From Trichaptum fuscoviolaceum (taxonomy: Eukaryota; Basidiomycota; Agaricomycetes; Hymenochaetales; Trichaptaceae), in assembly GCA_910574455.1 (NCBI GenBank), contig CAJSYZ010000008.1:186001-250000 (forward strand): 64,000 nucleotides of DNA, in the 5' to 3' direction. Shown one piece after another: positions 34,944 to 45,595 of the stretch. Positions within the stretch are counted from its first letter, which is position 1. Each line of letters starts with the position of its first letter. The notes beneath the pieces were generated by a model. The model was not told the DNA's origin, did no database searches, and saw only the letters and a list, made by a program, of their open reading frames with translations. The position numbers and the translations under genes are program-made.

Positions 34944-35300
34944 AGACGTCTGACTTGAAATTTTCACACGGTGACTCGCAAAAGACGCAAGTCCTGTTGC
35001 TGTCGGACCAAGAAAATCCCAGCAGCGTGTATGGCCCTTAGTAGCTCTTAGCCACTTCGGGTTCCAACAGGCCGATCATGATGATCGAGCGCTAGTCCAA
35101 GTCCTCATATAGACCCTAAGGCCTATTACCGTGCGCAATGACCTTCGGTCATCCTCGGGCAGAGTACATCTAGAAGTGTGATGCTTCCGATGGCTGTAGG
35201 ATCTGGTTTCGCCTTCGACATCAGGCGATATAAATTGTATGTTGCCAACATATTTCCCGTATCTTGCACGGTTTCTAACTCCACCCATTTACGCATTGAA

Positions 35301-35640
35301 TCAAGATTCTTCCTTGGTATAAACTGCTTCTTGCGTGAAATCTTTTGATGCAGCTGGTGAGATCAACTGTCCATATTTCAGGGATTTACTTCTCAGCCCA
35401 AGTAAAATATCGTGCATGACAGCTGGTTGACATTCTCTCCATCGAGATCGAGAACTGGTGTGTACATCCATCATGGCCTTGATGATCATTTCCATGTAAG
35501 GTCTTTCCGTAAAGAAGCTGGTTATAGGTACCCCTTAAGATGTAGAGCACATCATCCCTCATAGGGAATGCACTGGACCTCGGGGATGCGAGGTATAACA
35601 TCACAAGATGTTTACCCATCTCTGGAGAAACATCACACAT
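35301..35640 (-). pseudogene. unrecognised gene remnant in two overlapping frames
   Basis: The minus strand from ATG 35,640 reads MCDVSPEMGKHLVMLYL ... DDVLYILRGTYNQLLYGK. A plausible protein then continues in another frame from ~35,495 (MEMIIKAMMDVHTSSRSR ... HDILLGLRSKSLKYGQL). The non-random composition and frame switch suggest a frameshifted remnant. No family was assigned. Confidence 0.28.
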
Positions 35641-35952
35641 CTCGCGGCTTTACGTCGGGCTCTGGATTCGAGCCTTGTACCAACACCTTCTTTGCTTTCA
35701 TAGTCCTTCTCTTCGGCGCTCCGAAGCCCGTCCTGGGGCGCTAGGGTCTTCATGCTGTTGTGCTAAGAATACAACTTTCTAGGCCTCTATCTCATCAAAG
35801 AACCATGACTTCTATCATCCCATCCATCATACCAATCCGAGACACTCATCCATTCCTTCTGGTGTCAGGTAGATACAAATAGTCTATGGCGTATGGAGCT
35901 CTTCGTTCATTCCTTAACTTCGCCTGGGTATCATCTTGAATAGGTCAACGCA

Positions 35953-37286
35953 ATGGACCCGACATATCCGCTCGCGCCCATAGCAGACTTCATTGCCTGC
36001 GGTCTTACCATTATTCCTTTATTCCACATGGCTACTCAAACATGGAACACTGGCGTTTACATCTATGCTCTGTGGTTATTCCTTATCAGCCTCTCTGATG
36101 CAATAAACAGAATTATCTGGTCAAACAATGTGAAGGATGTAGCACCGGTGTTGTGCGATATCAGTAGGTCTCAAAATATGTCAAGGGCAATCATGGATAA
36201 TTGAAAACTAGCTTGACAGCCTCACATATTTCTCCACTCGTGAATACTGGGATCCCGGCATGCTCATTTGTTATTACGCGAAGGCTCTATAAAATTGTAA
36301 GACTGCGAGTTCCAGTGACCAGCAGACGGCAGGTGCGTGAGATGTCTTATTTCCATGTTTCAACCTTTAGCTGACCCGACTCTGCAGAAGCGTATCGAGC
36401 TATTACACGAACTAGCAATCTGTTTTGTATTTCCTATTATTGTCACGGGTATTTGTAGGTGATTTGTATATATCACAGAAATTTGGTCTAACTAGGGGAA
36501 AGTTTATATTGTTCAAGGCGCTCGCTATGCAATTTTTGAAGAGCAGGGATGTACACCGTTGGAAGCTTTCTCAGGAGTAAGCTTGATCTTGGTTGACTCC
36601 TGGACAGCATTATTCCCATTTATTGCTCTCATATTCTATACACGTTAGTAATTTCAACAGCTCAAGTATAACTGCAAGGATCTAAGACCTCTTGAACAGC
36701 ACGTATTATCTACACAATCTACCGGCACCGGAGAGAATTGAGCAGCTACCTGGATAGCCGTGAGGCGGAAATAAGCCAAAGCGATTTCTATCGGATGTTC
36801 GCACTAGGTTCTTTCGATTCTCTTCTTACACTGCCAATCTCTACAATTCAACTTGCTTTCGATTTCGCTGGCTCTGGTACACAGTTCAGCTTTTATCAAG
36901 GATGGACGTTCATTCACTCAAACTGGGAACCAGTCCTTGTTCCGAAGACGATATGGTCAACAAACAAGTGGTCTGTAATCTCAGTGTACTGGAATGGTTG
37001 GACGGGTCCTTTCACCGCAGTGGTGTTTTTTTCTCTGTTCGGTCTCACTCCCAAAGCCCGGAAAACATACATTAGGTTCTTTCGGCTCCTAGGCAGGCCT
37101 TTCGGAGTCAGGAAGGCGGAGAGCACGGAGGAGGTATTGCCGGACGTCGTTTTCAAAAGTCGGAGAAGGACCAACGCGACAGCCACGACAAACATTTCAA
37201 GCAGGTATGGTCTAATGCAACTCCCTGCAAGCAAAAACTCATTGTTAGATTGATGTAGCGTTGCTCAAGCAGATGAATTGGCTTGA
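35953..37286 (+). CDS. STE3-type pheromone receptor-like GPCR (R5)
   Basis: Exons 35953-36163, 36220-36332, 36388-36454, 36503-36643, 36700-37204 and 37259-37286 give 354 aa, all in phase. Segments: MDPTYPLAPIADFIACGL, KDVAPVLCDI (Trp of the usual VWCDI replaced by Leu), FVITRRLYKIVRL, FYIVQGARYAIFEEQGC and DFYRMFALGSFDSLLTLPIS. It is closest to R7 in helix 6. Helix 7 region NGWTGPFTAVVFFSLFGL departs from the DEWINPF consensus. The last exon encodes VAQADELA. First gene of the plus-strand arm, divergent from R4 across ~6 kb. Confidence 0.89.
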
Positions 37287-38760
37287 ATGACCATACATGT
37301 ATATACGGAACTGTATGTGCTGTAGATACAATTGTAATTCATATAAGTCATTATGGCCAAAGAGACCCGTACGGCCGCAGACTTCGTGTAAGATCCCAGC
37401 GTGATACGTTCAGGGGGAGCATCGAGTAGATCGGAACTTGCGAGTCCGAATAGCTTCTTGAGGATGTAGGAAGAGTTAATTGGGGAGCCTAGTTTCACGG
37501 TACGCGGGGTCAGAGTTGAAAGTCATGGTCTTCAAGGAAAATGGTGGAAAAACATAAGTTAGCATGAGAAGTATGTAGCTAGAGCATCCCAAGATGTCTA
37601 TATGATCAGGTAAGGCATTAGGTGTACTCCGAAGAATTATACGTACTGAGAGATCCGGGAAGCAATGCTAGCGGCCAGCAGGATGGAAGAAAGTCCGATG
37701 GGTCTCAAGGTCAAACTCCAACTGCGTGCTAAACAACGACCAAGCTTGAGACTCATCGATTATCACAACGTATAGCGGACTGACGGTCTGAGGGAAAAAA
37801 AGCGAGTTACTATCTTGACGAGAGATGGTGCCCCTTCGCGAGAGGGATATATCAAGTGCGCACCTTCATCTTTCCAGATGCCGCTGATGCTTCAACAAGT
37901 TCATCCACGTCTAGTGATTGCCGAAAGTTGCGCGTTTTTCCACAAGTATGAAAGCGCCATCAACGATAGGAGGCCGAAAGCGGAAAACCCATCCCGGATG
38001 ATCGATCCCAAAGGTGAAACCGGTCATAACGCATAGTCACTCGCGAAGTTAAATAAGGATATAGCCAACAAAGTATCTGAACGTTGTATCGCTAGCCTAC
38101 ATTGGCGCGGAGAGCTCAAACGTAAGCTACGCTGTGCTTCATGCCAATGTCGAAAGCCGAGACCAAACATCAAGATGTACAGCCGCACATGGCTCTTCTG
38201 GCAGATTATCAGAGCCCATATCAAAGGAGACGGCTATCCAGCTGCTGCCCATGCCCATCGGAAAACAGACATGGCCACTCCGCTGTTGGGCTGGATGATA
38301 GACACTTCGAAGCTCAAAGCTCAAAGTCGGGATGCGATGGTGGTGGTTGTCCCGTGGAAGGAGTGAAGGATTATCACTGCTATGGCAGGAGACCATAGCA
38401 GTAGCAACACAAAGCCTACATCAGAAGGTGTCACTGAGACGAGGTAGCCCAAATAAAAGAAACACGCACAGGCCGGTTCATTCTACATCAACGCGCCAAC
38501 AACAATCTGCACATCTTCAGCGCATTGCATCAGAAATATCCCTTCTTTGCCACTGCGTCCGAGTATTCCATAAATGGAGTGAGGAGGTCTTCAAGCTACT
38601 GAATGGCAAAATGCACCTGAGCATGCTGGTTGGCACATCGTCGCCCTTGAGGCAAAAAAAGCGTATCGCGTTGAAGACAGGTGACAAACGCTGCCAGTGA
38701 TTACGTCACGGTCGTCACGGTACTAGTATGTACTACATACAGTAACTTAGTAAGTATACT
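37287..38760. other. receptor-associated repeated module, copy 1
   Basis: 37.62-38.45 kb is related at DNA level to 47.88-48.75 kb and 52.0-52.7 kb. Shared stretches include GAGATCCGGGAAGCAATGCT, AGGTCAAACT, CATCAACGATAGG, GGAGAGCNCANNCGTAAGCTACG and GGAGACCATAGCAG. On the minus strand, copies share a conceptual segment resembling G(I/M)G(L/F)PL...A...R(Q/N)..LR, hinting at a decayed second gene family that lies tail-to-tail with each receptor. No intact ORF was found here. Confidence 0.5.
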
Positions 38761-38811
38761 ACGCCGTTGTTTATCTTCAAAAGTGATTATTTGTTCTTGT
38801 TGTTGTTTGTT

Positions 38812-38942
38812 AGCCTGAGTAAGGCCACTGAAGCATCCTCCTTCCCAGGGCATCCCTGGCCCCTCCGGACCTCACGCCACATGTGCATCAGGGAAACTAC
38901 TTTCTGCTTATGGCCACTGACGCGTCCTGACGCGTCCTGATT
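38812..38942 (-). repeat. dispersed repeat (reverse-oriented copy of the cassette-B 3' flank)
   Basis: The reverse complement contains CAGAAAGTAGTTTCCCTGAT, GTGGCGTGAGGTCCGGAGGG and CCCTGGGAAGGAGGATGC, the same series found at 44,120-44,140 plus 44,815-44,872. The copy at 44 kb is split by a foldback element; here it is uninterrupted. It lies immediately upstream of the Clf1-Ags1-Tfg1 cassette, so that cassette is bracketed by inverted copies. Confidence 0.7.
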
Positions 38943-39429
38943 TGGCTGGCACCTGTCTGAAGGGTCGCTACTTCGTCTGAAAATACACTGATTGCCTTGA
39001 CTCACTGAAATAAGGAGAGTTTCAGGATGCAAGCCATCTCTCAGTACATCAGAATGCAAGTCAGGATTTCAGTGCTCAAGTATAATAGGACTTAGAAAAT
39101 TTTAACAAAATTTTGTTGCATCCAAAACAGGAAATTGATGTTGAACTTGAAGTGTTGCGGGCTTGCCCATGCCTTTTCCTCCTCACCATCATTCCTGACT
39201 TACCGCACTCGTCACGCTCCTATCAACACCCGCCAATGCCACTCCTTACAGTTCTGAACTCGGGAACTGTTAGGCACGCTTCACTCTCTTCAACGCTTGG
39301 CGGGTCGGCTCGTGGTTGGCGCATCCTTCACAACACAGCTCAGCAGGCGGAAGGTGTAAAACATTGCGAGCACCCGCGGCGATACAAGTATGTACCCAAT
39401 CACTCTTATTCAAGGATGATGCTTAAGCT

Positions 39430-40802
39430 CAAGTAGATTACAGCAGAACAACTGCTTCGGGAACCACAAGAGCGCCAGGAAACAGCTTTTCGCGCGCCAA
39501 TACAACGCATTGAAGACTTTGACACTATGAATACCGAGGCCGGAAGCGTAAGGAGTTCGAGGAGAGGATTCGGCGGACGAGGGGAAACTTGTATGTTTTC
39601 ATGCTTGGGTTTATCTTTCAGGTGCTGCTGACTTGAAACAGGAAAGAACGAAAATCCTACGTTAGTTGGGAGGTACGTACACTATCAAAATGACTGGAGT
39701 TATGACTGAAACTCAACGTAGGCGAGTCCAGGCGAATACGAACGTTCGCGCTCGGTATATGAGCGCGCTCTCGATGTAGACCCACGAAGTGTCCAACTCT
39801 GGCTCTCCTACACGGAGATGGATCTGAAGGGGCGAAACATCCAGCACGCACGCAATCTGATTGACCTGGCAGTGACTTTGTTGCGGCGCATCGACCAACT
39901 CTGGTACAAATACGTGTATCTGGAGAAACTGCTCGGAAACGTCGCTGGCGCGCGTCAAGTGTTTGAGCGATGGGTGCAGTGGGAGCCAGAGGACAAGGCA
40001 TGGTAGGCGTACATCAAGCTCGAAGAGCGGTATCAAGAACCTGATCGCGCGAGTGCGATCTACGAGCGGTGGGTTGCTGTTCGACCTGGACCCCGCATCT
40101 GGGTCAAGTGGGCGAAGTTTGAGGAGGAGCGAATCAGGCCTAGGCTCGTGAGGTGTTCCAGATGGCACTGGAGTTCTTTGGTGATGATGCGGAACAAATT
40201 GAGAAGGATGGAAACACGATTGAAGGAGTACGACTGAGCTAGGGTAATCTACAAGGTACGCACTCCACAAGCTTTATGTGCTTCTAAGTTTTAAACCCCC
40301 CTAGTTTGCGCTGGACGGATTACCTCGTTCCAAGTCCCAGGCCCTCTATGCTGCCTACACCATATTTGAAAAGCAGCATGGAACTCGGAACACCCTCGAA
40401 ACCACTGTTCTGGGGAAGAGGAGGAGCCAGTATGAGGAAGAACTTGCGCACGACGGTCGAAATTACGACGTATGGTTTGACTATGCTCGCTTGGAAGAAG
40501 ACTCACTGAGGTCACTTCGGGAGGAAGACGCGTCTGAGGACAAGATTGAAAGCGCGATAACCGGGTTCGTGAAGTCTACGAGCGAGCTGTTGCGCAAATA
40601 CGCCCCGGTGACTTAAAGCGTCACTGGAGACAATACATCTTTCTGTGGCTAGACTACGCATTGTTTGAAGAAGTGGAGACCAAAGTCTGGTGTTTCTTTC
40701 ATGTCTCTTTTTCAAGTGCTAACAACCGCCCACGCAGGATTATGATCGGACACGGCAAGTATACCGAACAGCGTTACAAGTGGTCCCCCACAAGCAATTA
40801 AG
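39430..40802 (+). pseudogene. pre-mRNA splicing factor Clf1/Crooked-neck fragment
   Basis: HAT-repeat segments of the Crooked-neck (Clf1) family are readable with introns: [138 protein letters not shown] and finally [11 protein letters not shown]. The native protein is a HAT-repeat scaffold of the NineTeen-complex spliceosome. Here a TAG replaces a residue after KAW (40,004-40,006), several frames are needed, and only the N-terminal half is present. The homology ends at ~40,802, exactly where glucan-synthase homology starts. Confidence 0.8.
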
Positions 40803-41990
40803 ATCGGTGGTCTTGGTGTGATGAGTTCGTTGATGGGCAAAGCCATGTTGGACGTCGACCTGATCTGGGTTGTACCGAAGGTGAAGGATATTGAGTACCC
40901 CGCTGGTGAACCTGCCGAACCTATTGAAGTCATTATCTTCGGCGAGCCGTACCTCATTGAGGTCGAGACGCACGTACTCGACAACATCACATACGTTATC
41001 CTCGACTCGCCGGTCTTCCGTGCGCAAACGAAGGCGGACCCATATCCTGCGCGCATGGACGACCTCAGCTCAGCCATCTTCTACTCGACATGGAACCAGG
41101 CTATCGCAGCGACTGTCAGGCGCAACCCGCAGATCGATATTTACCACATAAATGACTATCACGGTGCGCTCGCTGCTATCTACCTCCTCCCGAATGTCCT
41201 CCCGGTGTGCCTGTCTCTCCACAACGCAGAGTTCCAGGGCCTGTGGCCGCTCCGCACGAAGGAAGAGATGAAGGAAGTATGCTCGGCGTTCAATATCAGC
41301 AAGGAGCACTGCACGAAGTACGTTCAGTCCGGTAACACGTTCAACTTGCTCCACGCCGCGGCATCCTTCATCAGTGTGCACCAGAAATCGATCGGTGTTG
41401 CCGGTGTGTCTGACAAGTATGGTAAGCGCCTCCGTACTTGTTCAGTGGTGCCGACTTCGCTTTCATCCCTTCGCGTGATGAGCCGTTCGGTTTAGTCGCT
41501 GTCGAGTTCGGTCGCAAAGGTGCCCTTGGTGTTGGTGCTCGTCTTGGTGGTCTCGGTCTCATGCCTGGATGGGTAAGTTCATATTATCTGTCTCTAATGT
41601 TTGCAGTCTGACTTTGGTTACAGTGGTTCCCTGTCGAATCCAGTCAAACAGCACACATGTTGTCCCAGCTTACGAAGACAATTAAAATGGCGCTTAAGTC
41701 TACGGAAGAAGAGCGTGCTATCTTGCGTGCTCGATCGGCTGTCCAGCGTTTCCCAGTTGTTGAAAGGCGTCAGCGCATGGAAGACTTCCACAAGCGCAGT
41801 ATTAATACTAGCCGACAGATCGCTGGCTCCTTGGCATGGAGACCTTCGGATGGTGAAGCTGAGCCTTGCGTTGCGGTCATGGAGGAAGATTGGGATCCTG
41901 AACATCGGGAAGAACCGATTAGTCCAACTGGGACACCCGAAGCACATATGACAGCTCACACAGCTTGCTCCCTGGAGCTTGAGCCATTTG
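40803..41990 (+). pseudogene. cell-wall alpha-1,3-glucan synthase (Ags1/Mok1) fragment
   Basis: Starting at the Clf1 junction: KIGGLGVMSSLMGKAM-like residues, [103 protein letters not shown]. This is the glycogen/starch-synthase-like (GT5) part of alpha-1,3-glucan synthases. After an internal deletion it resumes at ~41,440 in another frame with [20 protein letters not shown] and [18 protein letters not shown], then an intron and FPVESSQTAHMLSQLTKTI, RQIAGSLAWRPSDG. It is a fragment of a ~2,400-residue membrane enzyme and cannot be functional. It passes into TFIIF-alpha sequence on the same strand. Confidence 0.85.
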
Positions 41991-41999
41991 ACGCGCAAA

Positions 42000-43905
42000 G
42001 CCACCTCTGCGGAAGATAAAGCGAGAAAAGAGAGAGCCCACGCTCTTCCAAAAGACTCCGTAACGACCCATCCAGGTGCAGGTCTCGAAGCCACCCCCAC
42101 CGCCGCCGTGACCAAAGCCGAAAGTCAAGACAGAGCCAGTTGCAGGGAAGCCGCTGGTGAAGTTCGAGCGACGTATGAAATCAAGGTCAAGGGCTTCGGG
42201 TCGTCTTTGGCCTCGACGTTCACGGATGTCAGAGGCGAGGACGCGCCGTACCAGGAGTTCAAGCTGATGAGCTGCGACAGGCATGGGTGGCAATACGACG
42301 TGATGAAGTTCGACTCGCGAACACCGGTTGACATCAGTACATGGGCGCGGCCCGTGAAGCTCAACCACAAGGAGCTGCGCCGTGACCCTATTGGTGAGGG
42401 TCTGGCGGCGTCAGCTCGCAGGTGCTCATGAAGCCGATGTTAGGGGTTGATGAGAAGCCCGTCATTGGTACAGATGGACGTATAGTCATGGTCGATGCAG
42501 TGGAGCGGCTGATCCACAACGAGGCGATCCCTCAGAAAGGGAAGGATGTCAAAGACAAAGACAAAGACAAGCGGAAACGCAAGTTTCAGAAGAAGACTCG
42601 ACAGGTGTTCCTGGTGCCCGAGCACATCCAGCAGAGCGTCGAGAGGAACAGTATCCCTGGGTCGCGGAGGACGGGACGGGCAGTGAGGTGTGGGTGGGAA
42701 GGATGGAGGAGGCCGCGAAGAGCGAGACGCACGCGCTGTTCATGCCCGCAGCGGACCAGGTGTTCAAGTTCGTGCCTGTGCACCGGTGGTACAAGGTTCA
42801 GAAGCGTCGGGAGACGTACCAGATTGCGCCGAGCCTCGAGGAGGCAGTGAAGCTGATGGCGAGGATGGAGAAGAATCGTGAGATGGACCGCTGGTCGATG
42901 CGCTCGCGCAGTAATGCGGCGAACAGCGTCTCTGCGCTGATCGCGGGCGGTGCGACGACGGGCGCGAGTCTCGTATATGACATTGGTGGCAGGTCGCTGG
43001 GCCCCGGGGGGAGGAGACTGTAGACTGTAGACTCGGGGATGCGTGGGTTGTTCGAGGAAGACGATGAACAGAGTGTTGCTAACCGCCGGAGACCGGAAAG
43101 AGACAGAGGGGGCGAGGGAGGCTTGGATGAGATGGAGTATAAGGGGGAGTTTGCGGATGATGAAGAGAAGATGGATGTTCCGGCCACTCGTGACGAAGAG
43201 GCCAAGGAGATTGAGGTTTGTTCAGCTCTTTTTTCTTACAAAATTCAGCTAATCAGCTTTATTGTTTGCTATTCAGGAATGTCTAAAGCGTGAACATCGC
43301 ACGGCAAAGAGAGGGTTATATAGATGAATCGGATGAAGACGAGGAAAACAGGGCAGCAGTTAAGAGGTGCAGGCTAGCAAACGAAGAAACTTGTCCGCAA
43401 GATCGAGAAGAATGGCGCGTACGATAGCGCTGATGATGAAAATCCTTATGCCTCCTCGGTATGCTTCTGCGCACTTTCTGACGATCATCTACTGATATTA
43501 CTACTCGTAAGGCTGAAGAAGAGGAGGAAGAGGACCCAGAAGTTATGGCTACTGGTGTAGCCCAACAACAAACAACACAGCAGCAGCGGACTGGCTCTCA
43601 AGGTCCGACACCAACAGCAGCACCCACGCCGACGCATGGATCCAAACCCTCGACCCGCACCCTCCAGACCGCCCTCACACACCAGGTTCTCTCGCGCAAA
43701 CACAAATCAAGACAGATCCGGCACCAACGCCGTCTGTGCCAAGTTTCAGCGTCGGCGGACAGTGTTGTTGCGAAGCGCGGAACCTCCTCCACGCCCGCCG
43801 ATGCCGAAGCTGAAAGGCAGTGGGAGCCGGCGACGAGCCCGCTCGTGGGTGGGCGACGAGTTCTTAGTTTACTTATTATTGTACTTATATTGTGCTTATA
43901 ATATT
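42000..43905 (+). pseudogene. TFIIF alpha-subunit (Tfg1/RAP74) fragment, copy B
   Basis: Better preserved than copy A: FTDVRGEDAPYQEFKLMS, DRHGWQYDVMKFDSRTPVD, ISTWARPVKLNHKELRRD, then a shift near 42,420, KPVIGTDGRIVMVDAVERLI, QKKTRQVFLVPEHIQQ, another shift near 42,660, VGRMEEAAKSETHALFMPAA, QVFKFVPVHRWYKVQKRR, and an acidic/serine-rich C-terminal part. It lines up with copy A from ~42,150 to ~44,137 at high identity, with small indels. At least two frameshifts are seen, so it is a pseudogene. The upstream junction to glucan-synthase sequence is in the range 41,990-42,150. Confidence 0.82.
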
Positions 43906-44096
43906 ATCATCTACTTATATTAACTGATTGACTGAATGACTGAACGGCCTGAATGACTGACCTGACTGACTGAGTGACTGAAGCACTGATTTAAGTCAAC
44001 AGCACTGATTTCAGTAAGTCGCTCCTGAATAATGGGAGGACATGCATGAATAAGTGAAGCTTGCCTTATTTAAGGCTTCAGTCTCTCAGGACCTTT

Positions 44097-44116
44097 AAGT
44101 GACGCTTAAGTCACTT
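44097..44116. repeat. hairpin near shared 3' end of fragment cassette B
   Basis: Identical AAGTGAC-GCTTAA-GTCACTT stem-loop to 14,818-14,837, in the same relative position. Confidence 0.6.
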
Positions 44117-44138
44117 TCAGCAGAAAGTAGTTTTCCTG

Positions 44139-44815
44139 ATGTGTCTACTAAATTAGTGTATGAAACAAATAAACCAAACTTTGAAACTACAATGAACCAA
44201 ACAAACCTACGGGGCCAGGGATACCCTGGCAAAAAATTCTTTGTAAGCAATCCCGGAGCGTTTGTGCTCACCGCGCGGAGAGTCCCGCTGGTTGCGCGCC
44301 GTTGTCCTAAACAGGAATGAGGCCGCCACTGATCCAAAACATATCATGCACATATTCTCGCAGAAGCTTTAAAGTTAACATATTTTTAGCTAGATATTAG
44401 CTACTGCTCATCAATGGGCATCAAATTTAAGGAATATAACACATTGCTGTAGCAATTCAGTGCATACAATGTATGCACTTGGATATTTCTTTCTGATTAT
44501 TTGAAGCACTATTTAAATGAGAAACTTTTGTTATAAAAGCTCAAATGTGTGATTCTAAAGTTCTCAATGCTTTATCTAAGATATAACGAGTTTAACTGCA
44601 AACTTCTGAGGCTACCACTGTACAATGGCGGCCTCATTCCTGTTTAGGAGGAACGACGCGCGACGAGCGGGGCTTTCCGTGCGGTGAGTGCGACGCTCCG
44701 GGATTGCTTACAAAGAATTCTTTGCCAGGGTATCCCTGGCCCCGTAGGTTTGTTTGGTTCATTGTAGTTTCAAAGTTTGGTTTATTTGTTTCATACACTA
44801 ATTTAGTAGACACAT
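44139..44815. mobile_element. foldback/MITE-like element with ~200 bp inverted repeats
   Basis: 44,139-44,338 (ATGTGTCTACTAAATTAGTG onward) and 44,617-44,815 are near-perfect reverse complements, sharing AACCAAACAAACCTACGGGG, CCAGGGATACCCTGGC and CGGCCTCATTCCTGTTTAGG-type segments. The ~280 bp centre is A/T-rich and non-coding. The element is inserted within a dispersed repeat whose uninterrupted version is at 38,812-38,942, which makes the ends clear; the exact target duplication is ambiguous. Non-autonomous, as no transposase is present. Confidence 0.85.
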
Positions 44816-44879
44816 GTGGCGTGAGGTCCGGAGGGGCCAGGGATACCCTGGGAAGGAGGATGCCACTGAAGTAGAAAAA

Positions 44880-45595
44880 CTTGAAGTCCGAGTCGCTCAC
44901 TCATCTCCGCACTAGGAGCTGTCTCCCTAATTATATCCACGTTTCCTCTCTTTCTTTGATTGATATTTCAGATGTCTCCGCCGAGGAATTGCTGAAGGTA
45001 GAGAAGCTGATTACCAGAAACCGACGTGGGTGCGAAAATCATATCTTCCATCTTCAATCTTTTCAATAGCCTTTTGATTGTAGTAATCGTGCTGCACATC
45101 AGGGAACAAATATTGATTAAGTCAGTGCAGTTTCATTATTCTTCTCGGTCCAGACGGTACAAGCTGTGAAACTCGGAACGGTACTTGAGACACCTAAACT
45201 GAAGTGATGACTCTTCTTAAAGGAGCCTTGTGTCATTTGATCACATATTATCTTCCATTGTGCCCGTGACCAGACTATACTATTAGAACTCAGGCTGAAG
45301 TCCGATCATCGCGCGGATGCTTGAAGTGAAGCACTTCTCTCATGACCCATTTGGTAGGATTCTCTGGTTCGGCTTTTCTTCGAAATATGATCATCATGAT
45401 CAAACTGCCCTGCGTCTTCTCCATCTATTAGTATACTCATATTATACCAACTGACCGGACGCTGTTAGATAACATTTCAAAAGCTTAAATAGTTTGTCTG
45501 GCATACAAAACTTATCGTGCTCTCCCATTGTGTGACCTAGACTCCAACGCAAAGGATCTCTTACCTTTGACTCCCGTGTTCGTTGGGTTAAAACA
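44880..45595. other. no gene recognised upstream of R6
   Basis: Short frames only. CVI, CVT and CVGV-type tails near 45,230, 45,525 and 45,538 fail for lack of a fourth residue or of an open frame upstream. Confidence 0.4.

Larger units (their letters stand above)
30093..35952. other. inter-arm region; no conserved gene recognised
   Basis: This 5.9 kb separates the minus-strand receptor arm from the plus-strand arm. It contains only short frames. 33.8-34.2 kb (minus) includes a frame with FCPTIVNAFSKALARQLR that may be related to the modules at 37.6, 47.9 and 52.0 kb. Two small candidates are listed separately. No pheromone precursor was found by eye; CANA, CLLR and CSMT tails (near 31,701, 32,173 and 33,351, minus) lack suitable starts. 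Confidence 0.4.

Noticed and set aside
36914..37234. Long antisense frames opposite the receptors (also near 18.0, 28.7 and 46.6 kb)
   Set aside because: They mirror conserved receptor exon 4 and have no independent support.
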